Source of the DNA: Bacillus sp. FJAT-42376
GTDB lineage: Bacteria > Bacillota > Bacilli > Bacillales > Bacillaceae
Reading direction: 5' to 3'
DNA length: 64,000 bases
Assembly: GCF_003816055.1 (NCBI RefSeq)
Contig: NZ_CP033906.1
Location: forward strand, 3,844,001 to 3,908,000
The notes below the pieces were generated by a model that had not been told where the DNA came from, did no database searches, and was given only the letters and a program-made list of their open reading frames with translations. Below are positions 1-9,431 of this stretch, piece by piece. A program made the position numbers and the translations under genes. Within the stretch, counting starts at the first letter, position 1, and every line of letters starts with the position of its first letter.

Positions 1-1130
1 ACAGCCATATAATAGACCGGCTGATGTTCTTTAAACACACGTTCCATAAGGCCGATTACAACCAGGACAACAAGGATTGGATACACCATACTTAAGATAG
101 GGACAGAGATGCTCAAAATCTGATTCAGGCCAAGGTTCGCAATCAGCATACTCGCCAATGTAAATACAGCCGCCCACAACCGGTAGGAAAGAGCAGGAAG
201 CAAGTTAGAAAAATATTGGCTGCACGCAATCACAAGACCGATTGAAACGCTTAGACAAGCAAGAGTGAACAAAACACCGAGAATGACAATTCCCGCATCC
301 CCGAAAAGCCTGCTGGTCAGCAGAGTCAAAACCTCCGCACCGTTTGCCGCTTTTCCATAACCGGCTGAAGATGCTCCCAAGTAAGCGAGAATGCTGTATA
401 CAGCAGCAAGCAAAACCCCTGCTCCGATCCCTACTGTTATCATACTTCGTGAAATCTGCTTTGGCGTTGTCATTCCTCTCGAACGAACTGTATTCGTAAT
501 GAGAACACCAAATGCCATGGCTCCCAAAGCATCCATAGTCAAATACCCGTCAAGAAACCCCTGAAAAAAGGAGTTGGTCTCATATATTTCAGCTGGCGCA
601 CCTAATGAAGCGGATGGAGTAAACAGTTTTTTCACAAACAAAATAGCTAGGATGGTGAGAGTGACTGGTGCCAATACTTTTCCAAGGCGATCGATCAGCT
701 TGGAGGGAGAAAGGCTGAGCCACAATACAATTCCGAAAAACAGGATGGAATATAATCCCAGAGCGGCTGGCTGAGCAGCAGCCCCTTCACCCAGAAAAGG
801 CTTCATTCCCATTTCATATGCAATGGTCGCTGCGCGCGGAATGGCAAGACCAGGCCCGATACAGAGATAAATAACAACCGGGAAAAGCACCGCAAAATGC
901 GGATGAACCTTTTGATTCAAATTTTCTGCTGTGCCGTGAACGGCAATGGCCATGACTACCATAACAGGGAGTCCGACTGCGGTAACAATGAAACCCGCTA
1001 ATGATAGAAAGGTATGAGTGCCGGCGGAATAGCCTAAAAAGGTAGGGAAAATTAAGTTCCCTGCTCCAAAGAACATCGAAAATAACATAACACTTATAAG
1101 AATCCGGTCTTTCCCGCTAAGTTTTTCCAT
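1..1130 (-). CDS. brnQ: branched-chain amino acid:cation symporter BrnQ (partial, cut by window start)
   Basis: The frame is open from an ATG at 1130 to the first base of the window, giving about 376 residues and no stop. Known BrnQ carriers are near 440 aa, so roughly the last 60 residues lie outside. The N-terminus carries the family hallmark FFGAGNLIFP after a MEKLSGKDR start, and the rest is a run of hydrophobic helices typical of this LIVCS transporter family, which imports leucine, isoleucine and valine with Na+ or H+. A GGGGGAG ribosome site sits about 6 nt before the ATG, which fixes the start. It is separated from inhA by a repeat-bearing intergenic stretch and looks monocistronic at this end. 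The BrnQ family is clear; the exact paralog is not. Confidence 0.9.
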   Translation of the reverse strand, partial: MEKLSGKDRILISVMLFSMFFGAGNLIFPTFLGYSAGTHTFLSLAGFIVTAVGLPVMVVMAIAVHGTAENLNQKVHPHFAVLFPVVIYLCIGPGLAIPRAATIAYEMGMKPFLGEGAAAQPAALGLYSILFFGIVLWLSLSPSKLIDRLGKVLAPVTLTILAILFVKKLFTPSASLGAPAEIYETNSFFQGFLDGYLTMDALGAMAFGVLITNTVRSRGMTTPKQISRSMITVGIGAGVLLAAVYSILAYLGASSAGYGKAANGAEVLTLLTSRLFGDAGIVILGVLFTLACLSVSIGLVIACSQYFSNLLPALSYRLWAAVFTLASMLIANLGLNQILSISVPILSMVYPILVVLVVIGLMERVFKEHQPVYYMA

Positions 1131-1310
1131 CCTGATCTCCCCCTTCTCGAACAAAATATAATTATGAAGTATAACAACTGTAAAAAGATTTGGCTATAGC
1201 TTTCGAAAAATACTAAAATTTTAAATAAAACGTAAGGGTTTCCAAGATTTCACGCTTGTGGAGAACGGAATGATGGGAGGCGGTCCCACTTGTTTCAGGA
1301 ATTTAGGACA

Positions 1311-1426
1311 ATTGCTGACTTTACGGGGATCATTGCGGACTTTTCATGATTATTTGCTGACTTTCCGCTACTAATTGCTGACTTTTTATGATTATTTGCT
1401 GACTTTCTAGGATTTATGCTGATTGA
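1311..1426. repeat. intergenic array of six TTGCTGACTTT words with 21-bp period
   Basis: The word TTGCTGA, followed by CTTT in most units, recurs with starts at 1312, 1333 (TTGCGGA), 1354, 1375, 1396 and 1416 (ATGCTGA). Spacing is exactly 21 bp, then 20 for the last. The ~11-bp core is conserved and the ~10-bp linker varies. No gene lies in 1131-1513. The same core reappears near 38346, 38500 and 38665. Function unknown. Confidence 0.85.
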
Positions 1427-1470
1427 GTAAAAGCTCCAGCATCCGTTAATCTCATACGACGTTCTAAACA

Positions 1471-1506
1471 GAAAAACAGCCCGCTGATTCCAGCGGGCTG
1501 TTTTTT
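1471..1506. terminator. bidirectional intrinsic terminator after inhA
   Basis: A 10-bp perfect GC-rich stem (CAGCCCGCTG/CAGCGGGCTG) with a 4-nt loop is flanked by A and T runs on both sides. It lies just past the inhA stop codon on the minus strand. Confidence 0.9.
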
Positions 1507-1513
1507 CATTTCA

Positions 1514-3916
1514 TTACTTGCGGATCCATACCATTCCAGCGGAGTTGTCTTTCGCTTCGCCCATAACTTGAACTTTCAAGCCGTTGCGAGGAAGGATTTT
1601 CCCTGCGTCTGGAAGAGTATAGTCAATGTAGGTTTGAGAGTCATCAAACAATGTATTGCCGAGCATTCCTTTGAATGTGTAGTCTCCGCGTGTCGGTGAA
1701 GAAACGGAGAATTCAGGTGTTTTATCCCATGAGAATGCTGCATCGGCTACTTGGTAGCGTGTGCTGTTTACCGCTGTTTTTTGTCCATTCAATGTACCCA
1801 TGACGGTTTCAGGATGAGAGTCAACTACTCCGATAAACCCGTATCCCGGGTGGTAGCCAGGTCCAGTCCAGTTATCAAGGTAGCTTTCATCTCCGTACCA
1901 TACAAGCATTCCTGTGTTGTATTTCGCACCGCGGGAGAAGGCAAGGGCTTTATCAGATCCTGCATAGTTTCTCCACTCTAGGTAATAGTAGTTATCCTTG
2001 TAGTAGTTTCCATCAGAAACGATGAAGCCTTTAAGTTCCATTTTCGGCGTGCCTTCTGCATCATCAGAAAGGACTACTTTTCCATCGACAGTTAGCGTTG
2101 CGTTATCAAGCCCGAAGCCGTTAAGCGCCAAGCCGCCGTCTGTTACATAGTTGAATTCCAATTTAATTTTGCTTCCTTTAAATTGGCTGAGGTCATAAGA
2201 TTTGTCTACCCATTGGTCTAATGAAGTTTCGGCAGTCGCATCGCCTTTCGTATCTTCATCTCCAATTGTATCGATCAATACTTTCGTACCATCCTCTTTT
2301 ACCGCATTTACATACAGGTAGTCATACTCAAACTCCACTTCAAAGAATGCTTTGTAATCAAACTTAGCTGTTGTAGCTGCTGTTAAATCAAATACCGGAG
2401 TGGTCATAGACGTATTAAGATCGTCACCTTTTGTGCTGTAGTAATATTTGTTTCCGAATGCAGGCGCAATTCCTTTTACGGCTTTCTTCGGAAGGTTGAT
2501 CTTAACAATGCCAGGATTTTTAGATTTTGTTACACTTTGGTCAATGACTGAAGCGTAGCCGAATGCATCGAGATCCTTGTAATCAATCTCCGTGATATTA
2601 GCCCAGTTTCCGCCCATTCCTTTTTGGAAGAACTCTTTATTCATCGGAGAGAAACTTGTCGGCTCAGTACCGGCAATGTTTCCGTTCCAGCTTCCGCCGC
2701 TCATGATGGACCAGGAAGCAACCGGCTCTCCGGCACCTGTGTACTGTGTGTCATACTCATCCGGCAGACCAAGGTCATGTCCGAATTCATGTGCGAATAC
2801 GCCGACTGCTCCGTCTTCAGGCTGGATTGTGTAATCAAATGCCGCCATTTGTCCGCCCCAGTACGGTGTAGAAGAGGTCGTTCCTGGAATTTTGTACGGC
2901 TGTGTGCCGATTGTCCATCTGTGAGACCAGATGGCATCATCCCCAAGACGTCCGCCTCCAGCTTCCTGTCCTGTTCCCGCATGAATAATCATCAAGTGGT
3001 CGACCAGTCCATCCGGTTCGTTTTGATTGCCGTCTCCATCCAAATCGTATTGGTCGAAATGATCATATTCATTCAGATCAATACCGGATGCAACAGCCGC
3101 AGTAAGAGCATCCTTCACCAGGTCACGTGCCCCTTTAGGATTTTGGTTATCATGTCCTCCGTTAGGGTTGTCATCACCGTACTCTCTCGCTTTACCAGGA
3201 ACAGTAAGCCAGTCGGATACCACACCATTCACCGTATAGCTTCCGCCGGACTGCTCTTCATAATATTGCTTAAAGGTTTTAATTTTTTCACCGTTGAACA
3301 TTGTGAAATCTTCATTGCCGAACATCAGCTTCTGGTAATGCTCTTTATTGAAGTCATTGGCATACATGTATCCCGGCTCCTGATCAACGTTGTTATGCCT
3401 GAAGTCAGAGAACTCTGTCAGCAAGACAAGAACCTTATCTTCACGAACTTTTCCGTTATATGTAGCACCTTTAGCAGGATCTACTTTCACTAGCCCATTC
3501 GGTTTGCCTTTCGCTGCTTTATTTTTGCCGAATTGTTTCTTAATCTTTTCTTTTTGCTTTGTCATGAATTCTTTTACCTTTGAATCCATGGCATGTCCTG
3601 AAGAATCAGGTGCGACAGCAGGCTTCTCGCCTTCTTTTTTCTGAATATAGGATTTTACTGCTTTATTAACCTCTGATTTTGTAGCCGATTTAGAAATAAC
3701 TCCTTGCTGTTTAAGAGCTTCAGCAAGTCTTTCTTCAGGAATTGTGTTGTAATCGATTGGTGCTGATTCAACTGCGGATGTGTTCACAGCAGCAGAAGCT
3801 TGTCCAGTGGCTGGAAGAAGTGTTCCAAGCAGCAGTCCGCTTGCAACTGCCGTTCCAACTGCAGCTTTTTGCCAGCGCTGGCTGTTTCTTTTGACTGATC
3901 TTTTTAATTTCCTCAA
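1514..3916 (-). CDS. inhA: immune inhibitor A-type secreted metalloprotease (M6)
   Basis: A secreted zinc metalloprotease of the InhA family, which in pathogenic bacilli degrades antimicrobial and host matrix proteins. It carries the zinc site HEFGH around residues 376-380 of an 800-aa product, followed by [11 protein letters not shown] basic, hydrophobic signal region ends near TGQASA, and a propeptide follows. The C-terminal half resembles the family's MAM-like and VEG-type beta domains ([15 protein letters not shown]). I chose a TTG start at 3916 because GGGGGG lies 7 nt before it; upstream ATGs at 3937 and 3988 have no ribosome site and would add an implausible leader. The gene is transcribed alone, with a strong terminator behind it. 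Family assignment is near certain; regulation is not visible. Confidence 0.95.
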   Translation of the reverse strand: MRKLKRSVKRNSQRWQKAAVGTAVASGLLLGTLLPATGQASAAVNTSAVESAPIDYNTIPEERLAEALKQQGVISKSATKSEVNKAVKSYIQKKEGEKPAVAPDSSGHAMDSKVKEFMTKQKEKIKKQFGKNKAAKGKPNGLVKVDPAKGATYNGKVREDKVLVLLTEFSDFRHNNVDQEPGYMYANDFNKEHYQKLMFGNEDFTMFNGEKIKTFKQYYEEQSGGSYTVNGVVSDWLTVPGKAREYGDDNPNGGHDNQNPKGARDLVKDALTAAVASGIDLNEYDHFDQYDLDGDGNQNEPDGLVDHLMIIHAGTGQEAGGGRLGDDAIWSHRWTIGTQPYKIPGTTSSTPYWGGQMAAFDYTIQPEDGAVGVFAHEFGHDLGLPDEYDTQYTGAGEPVASWSIMSGGSWNGNIAGTEPTSFSPMNKEFFQKGMGGNWANITEIDYKDLDAFGYASVIDQSVTKSKNPGIVKINLPKKAVKGIAPAFGNKYYYSTKGDDLNTSMTTPVFDLTAATTAKFDYKAFFEVEFEYDYLYVNAVKEDGTKVLIDTIGDEDTKGDATAETSLDQWVDKSYDLSQFKGSKIKLEFNYVTDGGLALNGFGLDNATLTVDGKVVLSDDAEGTPKMELKGFIVSDGNYYKDNYYYLEWRNYAGSDKALAFSRGAKYNTGMLVWYGDESYLDNWTGPGYHPGYGFIGVVDSHPETVMGTLNGQKTAVNSTRYQVADAAFSWDKTPEFSVSSPTRGDYTFKGMLGNTLFDDSQTYIDYTLPDAGKILPRNGLKVQVMGEAKDNSAGMVWIRK

Positions 3917-4172
3917 TCCAAGGCCCCCCGTAATCATAAAAAAATGAGTAAAATTAGACATTTTTTCATGAAAATGAAATTTTTTCATTACAAAACTATT
4001 ATAAATCTAATCTGAATAGAATAAATAGTCCGAAAATTCTATTTTGTAAAATTCACTTAAAGGCCTTTTATCCTATGTTTTTCGTCACTGTTCGTTATCC
4101 GTTTTGATTTAATACCATTTTTTGAATAAATAGGAACTTAAACAGAAATCTGTCTGCTCTGCCTTTACCCTA

Positions 4173-4203
4173 TAAAAAAAACCCGGGGATAACCCCCCGG
4201 GGA
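4173..4203 (-). terminator. terminator of the polyglutamate capsule operon
   Basis: A GC-rich hairpin (CCCCGGG type stem) is followed on the minus strand by eight T residues, immediately after the capE-like stop codon. Confidence 0.85.
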
Positions 4204-4214
4204 CAGGAAAAATG

Positions 4215-4451
4215 TTATTCTGCGTTTGAACCAGCAGTATTCTGAGACGGCTGTTTTACTTTTGCTGAGGACTGCTTAGCCATTGCTGCTTGCCTTGCTT
4301 CCGCTTGTTCCTTCTCAGAAACCTTCTTCATTTCGTTGGCGATAGCAGTTTTTTCGGATGGATCCATCACTTCTGTATGCTTAAAACCAATCATCACCGC
4401 TAAAATAGCAATGACTCCCAATGTAGACCATATCCCTTTTATCATTTTCAT
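4215..4451 (-). CDS. capE: CapE/PgsE-like small capsule operon protein
   Basis: A 78-aa protein with one N-terminal membrane helix (about residues 7-24, GIWSTLGVIAILAVMIGF) and a hydrophilic, Ala/Lys/Gln-rich tail. CapE (47 aa in B. anthracis) and PgsE (55 aa in B. subtilis) are small membrane-bound partners required for full polyglutamate synthesis. Identity rests mainly on position: last gene of a capB-C-A-D operon, directly after capD with an 18-nt gap. The start at 4451 is chosen because GGGAGG lies 7 nt upstream; the earlier TTG and ATG in the same frame overlap the ribosome site. It is longer than known CapE/PgsE, the extra length being in the low-complexity tail. Confidence 0.7.
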   Translation of the reverse strand: MKMIKGIWSTLGVIAILAVMIGFKHTEVMDPSEKTAIANEMKKVSEKEQAEARQAAMAKQSSAKVKQPSQNTAGSNAE

Positions 4452-4469
4452 GACCATTCCTCCCAAATG

Positions 4470-6062
4470 TTAGTTAGATGAACTCCATGTGCCTGTTCGT
4501 CTGGGATCTGCTGCTCCGGATACTTGGCTGCTTTTTTTATCTATACTCAAGGCCATTACGCCTCCATAATAAAATGGAGATTTCTTTACACGTACGTCAT
4601 AGCCGCGCTTTTCAAGTCTCTTCCTCACATTTTTCGGATATCCAGGTTCCATCGTAATCTGATGATTCTCAATATAGAATCGTCTTTCATTAATAGCCTC
4701 CTGCCAGGATGCCCCAAAGTATTCTCTTTGCACAAGCACTTGGGCCAAAACCGTTGGAATTCTCTTTCCACCCGGGGTTCCGATGCCAACAATTTCTTTG
4801 TCGCTTTCGAGAATGGATGGAGCTGTGTAATTGTTCGGCCGTTTACCCGGTTCCATTCTGTTGGCTGATTCGGGATCTTCACTGAAATTGCTAAGCGAAT
4901 TATTCATAAACACGCCATTGACTTGCTTTTTGGATCCGAAGAATTCTCCGAGTGTATTGGTTACAGATATGATCGTCCCTTCTTTGTCTTTTATAACAAA
5001 GTGAGTGGTATTATCATGATCTTCTTCATCTGCCTCTGAATTGTTTACCTTTATGTCAAAGGAAGCTTTGTCAAAATCCATTTCATCCGCCATATTCCTC
5101 AAGTGTTTCTTTGAAAGAAGCCTTTCTGTATCGACTTTTCCAAAGGAAGGATCCTGAATTTCAGTAATTCTCTCATGGTAGGCATGCTTGGTAAATTCAC
5201 CTAATAAATGAGTTGAATCCGTTACTTCCCCTGATTTGAATTCACTCTTGTACAGATCGGCAAGCTTCAGGATTTGCAGGAGAGAGATGCCTCCTGCAGA
5301 TGGAGGAGAGGTCATGACTTTGTACCCACCGAACTGGCCTTCCAGCGGTTTTTCTTCTTTCACTTTATAATTTTTTAAATCATCTGCGCTCACGGAATCC
5401 AGTTCTTTTGCTAGAGACTTCCCCATTTCTCCCGAGTAAAATCCCTTGCTGCCCTGCTTTTGAATCGATCTAAGGGTATCCGCAAGCTCAGGCTGTTTGA
5501 TAATTTCATTCCTTTTTACCGGATTGCCATCCGGATAAAAAGATTCCGGCAGGGTACCTTCAAATTGTTTCTCAGCGCCCTTGAGCCGTTCGGACAGAAA
5601 TTCATCTGCCTTGTATCCTTTCCCGGCATACTGAATAGCCGGCTCAAGCAGCTTGGACATCTTCATGTTCCCCATGTCCCTATGCGCCCGCTCCAATCCT
5701 TTAACGAATCCCGGAACGGCAATCTGGTCTTTAGACCCTTCTCCGTTCACAGGGGCTGCATCTTTATAGTCATATACTCTTTTGATGTTTTTTTTCGGAT
5801 TATAGACAACCATCATTCCGCCGCCGCCAGGCCCTGAGCCAAATGGCTCCGTTACCCCGAGCGCATAAGATACAGCGACGGCTGCATCCATCGCGTTTCC
5901 TCCGCTGTTCAAAACCTTCATTCCGGCTTTCACAGCCAGAGGATGGTTGGCCGCTACAGCAGCCTCACCTTCTGATGGACGGTTTAATATTCCGGATTGT
6001 GCGACGAGCAATAAGACAATGAGAAGAATTGCCAGTGCTGTCCATAGACGTTTCTTTCTCAT
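4470..6062 (-). CDS. capD: CapD-type gamma-glutamyltransferase, polyglutamate capsule anchoring
   Basis: A 530-aa Ntn-hydrolase of the gamma-glutamyltranspeptidase family. Residues 6-22 form an uncleaved anchor or signal peptide. Self-cleavage in the family occurs before a catalytic threonine; here the sequence HDNTTHFVI puts that Thr at residue 352, the position reported for B. anthracis CapD, which is 528 aa. GTPGGKRIPT supplies the oxyanion and substrate loop. In B. anthracis CapD trims poly-gamma-glutamate and links it covalently to peptidoglycan; B. subtilis pgs operons lack it. Here it lies between pgsA (13-nt gap) and capE. The start is backed by AGGGATGTAA before ATG. Orthology to CapD rather than a generic GGT is supported by operon order, length and Thr position. 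Confidence 0.9.
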   Translation of the reverse strand: MRKKRLWTALAILLIVLLLVAQSGILNRPSEGEAAVAANHPLAVKAGMKVLNSGGNAMDAAVAVSYALGVTEPFGSGPGGGGMMVVYNPKKNIKRVYDYKDAAPVNGEGSKDQIAVPGFVKGLERAHRDMGNMKMSKLLEPAIQYAGKGYKADEFLSERLKGAEKQFEGTLPESFYPDGNPVKRNEIIKQPELADTLRSIQKQGSKGFYSGEMGKSLAKELDSVSADDLKNYKVKEEKPLEGQFGGYKVMTSPPSAGGISLLQILKLADLYKSEFKSGEVTDSTHLLGEFTKHAYHERITEIQDPSFGKVDTERLLSKKHLRNMADEMDFDKASFDIKVNNSEADEEDHDNTTHFVIKDKEGTIISVTNTLGEFFGSKKQVNGVFMNNSLSNFSEDPESANRMEPGKRPNNYTAPSILESDKEIVGIGTPGGKRIPTVLAQVLVQREYFGASWQEAINERRFYIENHQITMEPGYPKNVRKRLEKRGYDVRVKKSPFYYGGVMALSIDKKSSQVSGAADPRRTGTWSSSN

Positions 6063-6075
6063 TTACATCCCTGCT

Positions 6076-7233
6076 TTAATCGAGTTTTTTGGAGAAGTCC
6101 TTTTCAAAAATGAGCTTCCCGTTCTCTTCCTTCCAATCCAAGTTTTTTGAGGTTTTGGTCAGCTGCTGAACCATTTTCTTTCTCTGCAGTTCATTCATTT
6201 CCCTGATCGGAGCAGGCTGCCCTTCTTTTATTTCAAGAGGAGTCAGCTCAAATCGTGCTTTGCCGTCGGCCATCAGCCTCATCTGAGCGAGGGCACTCTC
6301 TCTTGTTCTGCTCCAGCCCTGATCAAAAACAAAATTCCCAAGACTGTAGAAAATGACACTGTCTTTATACACTTCAACTGGCGACAGCACATGCGGGTGA
6401 TGGCCAATGATCACATCTGCCCCTGCATCCGCCAGCGCTTTTGCCAAGTCCTCCTGGCGGGGATGGGGAGTTGTATCGTACTCCTGTCCCCAATGGGCAT
6501 GAACAAACACGAAATCTGCATTTTTTTTCGCTTCTGCAATCATTGGAACGAAGTTTTTCGGTTCCATCGCAAGAACCCCGCTGTTGTATTCTGTTGCTTT
6601 TGTTCCCTCAGCATATACATCTGTAAAAGCAAGGGTCGCAACCTTCATTCCGTTATAATTCTGATATGATATGGAATCTTTCGCATCCTTCAGATTGCTC
6701 CCGGCTCCTACCGGATCAATTGCATGCTCTTTTAAAGTCTTTCTCGTATCATTTAACCCTTGCACGTTATAATCCATCGCATGGGTATTGGCGAGACTGA
6801 CAGATGAAAAGTTGAGATTTTGAAGAGTCTTGGCTGATTGTTTATCCGTCCTCAGCTGAATGCTTTTCGATTCGTTCTTTGGCGCGTCTTCGTCCAGAGT
6901 AATCGGCTGATCAAAATTGGCTGTTATATAGTCAGAGTTTTGAAGTAGCGGTTTTACATGCTGAAATAAGTAATCCTGTCCCTTAATATCGGTTACTTTT
7001 TCAACATCCCGGCCCATCATTACGTCTCCCATGAAGGAAGCTGTAAACACTTCATTTTTATACTGGGTAACGGCTGGGGCCGGAGGTCTTTCAGCAAAGG
7101 AGAAACCGAACATAATTCCAGCTGTGGCAATTAATCCAATTACTGCGTGAGTTTTTGAATTCCGCCGGTTTCTTTTAATAAAACGCAAGAGCTTCTCTTC
7201 GAAATTAAGCTCTTTTCCATTTGGATGGCTCAC
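6076..7233 (-). CDS. pgsA: poly-gamma-glutamate synthesis protein PgsA/CapA
   Basis: A 385-aa membrane-anchored protein of the CapA family with a metallophosphoesterase-like fold. A basic N-terminus is followed by one transmembrane helix (about 30-46). The outer domain holds the family motifs GDVMMGRD (69-76), NTHAMD and GHHPHV (277-282). CapA/PgsA is thought to export or elongate the polymer with PgsBC at the membrane. Start is GTG at 7233, with GGGGAGG about 8 nt before it. It is 15 nt downstream of pgsC. Length compares with 380 aa in B. subtilis and 411 aa in B. anthracis. Confidence 0.95.
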   Translation of the reverse strand: MSHPNGKELNFEEKLLRFIKRNRRNSKTHAVIGLIATAGIMFGFSFAERPPAPAVTQYKNEVFTASFMGDVMMGRDVEKVTDIKGQDYLFQHVKPLLQNSDYITANFDQPITLDEDAPKNESKSIQLRTDKQSAKTLQNLNFSSVSLANTHAMDYNVQGLNDTRKTLKEHAIDPVGAGSNLKDAKDSISYQNYNGMKVATLAFTDVYAEGTKATEYNSGVLAMEPKNFVPMIAEAKKNADFVFVHAHWGQEYDTTPHPRQEDLAKALADAGADVIIGHHPHVLSPVEVYKDSVIFYSLGNFVFDQGWSRTRESALAQMRLMADGKARFELTPLEIKEGQPAPIREMNELQRKKMVQQLTKTSKNLDWKEENGKLIFEKDFSKKLD

Positions 7234-7248
7234 GTTTTTCTCCTCCCC

Positions 7249-7698
7249 TTAGAAAATATAGTAAAGCGTCATCAGCAGGAAGGTAGCTCCGCTCAGCAAA
7301 AGGGTACTCCCGATCGTAAGCGCCAGCCCCTGCTTTTGCATCGTATTGGCAATCAAACCGGGAACGATGATTCCAATCCCCCTGAATTCAAAAATTTCAA
7401 ATGGAAGGATGGGGTAAGCGAAATCAAATGCCAGTTTCAGCAGGATTCCTACGGTAAGCATGGCGGCAAACTTTCTTCTCCCATAAAGAATGACCAGCTT
7501 CGATATTCCGAATGTGACGATTAAGTATGTAAGCAAACTGATAAAGAAAACCACTGCCAGGAATACAGGCTGGTCAAATACCAGTGCCAAGTACCCCGGA
7601 ACAATCAGCCCGGCAGGTATGACCCCGGTTTTTTCCGTAAACAGCAGGCTTAGCAAGACTCCCAGTACCAGGGCTATGTATAAATCAGATCCGAACAA
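7249..7698 (-). CDS. pgsC: poly-gamma-glutamate synthase subunit PgsC/CapC
   Basis: A 149-aa integral membrane protein, exactly the length of B. subtilis PgsC, with four to five hydrophobic helices and the conserved stretch GLIVPGYLALVFDQP near residues 30-44. It forms the membrane part of the glutamate polymerase with PgsB. The start is TTG at 7698, with AGGAGG 9 nt upstream; no ATG fits. It begins 12 nt after the pgsB stop. Confidence 0.93.
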   Translation of the reverse strand: MFGSDLYIALVLGVLLSLLFTEKTGVIPAGLIVPGYLALVFDQPVFLAVVFFISLLTYLIVTFGISKLVILYGRRKFAAMLTVGILLKLAFDFAYPILPFEIFEFRGIGIIVPGLIANTMQKQGLALTIGSTLLLSGATFLLMTLYYIF

Positions 7699-7710
7699 TG
7701 ACTCTTCCTC

Positions 7711-8892
7711 CTAACTGACAAATTGCTTAATTTTATAGTCTTCCAGTCTTTCAATCAACGGTGTAGCAGCACCATGGATGTTGCCTACGCCATAAATGGC
7801 CCGGCCGCTCATCATTGGCTCAAGAACAGCCAATATTTCTTCGGTTGAATACCCTTCCAGATTGTGAAAATTGCCGGCAGGAATGTTTCCAGCTTCATAT
7901 GAATCAACAATTGGCTGTGTTGTATCTCCTATGATCACGACATCTCCGGCAGGGATGTACGGAAGCACATCATTTGCGAATTGAATGGTCCGGTCTACCC
8001 GGTCATGACGGCAGTTCATAATCACCACCGCATTACTGGTTGGGTATCCGAGGTCCTCTACCCTTTTCCATATATTAATTGTGGAAGCAGCATCATTTGC
8101 TGCAAATCCATTTACAAAGTAGCCAGGGTTCCCTGCATCAGCGAGCGGAAGAATTTTCATGGCACCTGGATCCGGAGGAGCATTCAGCATACCGCGAAAG
8201 GCTGTCTTCTCATCGATTCCCAATGCGTCTGCAACGGCTAATGCAAGCGATGCATTATCCGGAAAGACCATGTATTCAAAGCTCTTAAGAAACTGCTCGG
8301 AAATTCTAGTATTATCACAAACAATCAAAGTTGAATTGCGTTTTTCTGCTTCTTTTCGGTAATAGTCGATATAAGGACTTTCATTGACAATCACATGGCC
8401 ATTATGAGGAATTGTGGCAACAAAGGCCTCTGCCACCTCATCCAGAGTCGGACCCATTACGTCCATGTGGTCCTCTAGTACATTCACAATAATTCCAATA
8501 TTCGCCTGAAGCATGTCCTCCTGAAAGATAATTTGATAATCAGGATTTACGGCCATGCATTCACTCACAAGCGCATTCGCCTTCAATTCAGCTACCTCTT
8601 GGATCACACGTCTTTGCTCACCGATATTCGGACCCTCCGGCCGTCTCACAATCGGTTTTTCTTCTTTTGTATTCCAGTACATCATCCTTGCATCCGTACC
8701 TGTTGTTTTTCCGACTGTTTTATATCCGGCTTCCTTTACCACACCATATATAAGTCTTGTAACGGTTGATTTCCCCCGGATTCCGTTAATATTAATCCGA
8801 ACCGGAATGGAATCGAGCCGCTTTTGGTGGCGCCGCTTTTCAATGATGCCCAGCAGCAGCACAAAAACAGCAGCAGCGAAAATGACCCACAC
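7711..8892 (-). CDS. pgsB: poly-gamma-glutamate synthase ATP-ligase PgsB/CapB
   Basis: A 393-aa amide ligase related to Mur ligases, the length of B. subtilis PgsB. It has an N-terminal membrane helix (2-17), the nucleotide-binding motif GIRGKST (37-43), and downstream Mur-ligase signatures such as NVLEDHMDVMG and MNCRHDRVDR. It activates glutamate with ATP and builds the gamma-linked chain together with PgsC. Start is GTG at 8892 preceded by GAGGAGATGAGG; an in-frame start at 8942 has no ribosome site. It is the first gene of the capBCADE-type operon. Stereochemistry of the polymer cannot be read from sequence. Confidence 0.95.
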   Translation of the reverse strand: MWVIFAAAVFVLLLGIIEKRRHQKRLDSIPVRININGIRGKSTVTRLIYGVVKEAGYKTVGKTTGTDARMMYWNTKEEKPIVRRPEGPNIGEQRRVIQEVAELKANALVSECMAVNPDYQIIFQEDMLQANIGIIVNVLEDHMDVMGPTLDEVAEAFVATIPHNGHVIVNESPYIDYYRKEAEKRNSTLIVCDNTRISEQFLKSFEYMVFPDNASLALAVADALGIDEKTAFRGMLNAPPDPGAMKILPLADAGNPGYFVNGFAANDAASTINIWKRVEDLGYPTSNAVVIMNCRHDRVDRTIQFANDVLPYIPAGDVVIIGDTTQPIVDSYEAGNIPAGNFHNLEGYSTEEILAVLEPMMSGRAIYGVGNIHGAATPLIERLEDYKIKQFVS

Positions 8893-9403
8893 GTAACCTC
8901 ATCTCCTCTATTCGTTTTCATCAGCGTGTATGTTAAACCCATGTCTACTTTATGGATTTACCGCGCAGAATAATAGATGATAAAAGTTCGAAGTCCTTAT
9001 TTTACATATGTTACAAAGCAGTGTGTAACGGCTCATATATTTAGACTTTTCCAACATTAATATAAAAAGCCGTTCAGAAGGGTTTTGTCCTATCCTTGCT
9101 TTAACAGGATTTTGGCAGAAAATCTCTCAGCAAGACTCATTTCCATATTTTTTCCTCATTGAAAGTTAAAGGATATCCCTAGATCATTTATCACATTGTA
9201 AAGGAATGTAAAAATTGCCGAACGGTACGAAATGTGCAGTTATTAATGTAAGGGCTTCCAATAATAAATAATGAGAGAAAGACCGTTTACATCTCTTCTT
9301 CTTGGTGAATCGTATGTCCTGATGTTATCCGGCGAGAGGTGTCTTTTGTCACACATCTATAAAAATGGGACTCAAACCAATAAGAATAGGCCCTGCAATA
9401 ATA
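8893..9403. other. intergenic region upstream of the capsule operon
   Basis: About 510 bp without a convincing gene, separating pgsB from the acetyltransferase gene. It is AT-rich and should contain the capsule operon promoter and control sites. The only clear element is the inverted repeat at 9010-9029. No riboswitch fold was recognised. Confidence 0.6.
9010..9029. promoter_or_regulatory. inverted repeat GTTACA-N8-TGTAAC, possible operator of capsule operon
   Basis: Two perfect 6-bp half sites separated by 8 bp lie about 118 bp upstream of the pgsB start. The symmetry and position suggest a dimeric regulator site, but I do not recognise the protein that would bind. Confidence 0.35.
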
Positions 9404-9431
9404 AAAGCTGAATGCATTCGCATTCAGCTTT
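9404..9431. terminator. palindromic terminator overlapping the acetyltransferase stop
   Basis: A perfect stem AAAGCTGAATGC/GCATTCAGCTTT with a 4-nt loop, followed by a short T-rich stretch on the minus strand. The TGA stop of the GNAT gene lies inside the stem. Confidence 0.75.

Noticed and set aside
1141..1230. CodY-like box upstream of brnQ
   Set aside because: The AATTTTAGTATTTTT stretch matches the consensus only in one half in AT-rich DNA; too weak to list.
2624..3493. 289-codon frame opposite to inhA
   Set aside because: Lies wholly inside the well-supported protease gene on the other strand, with no ribosome site or family features.
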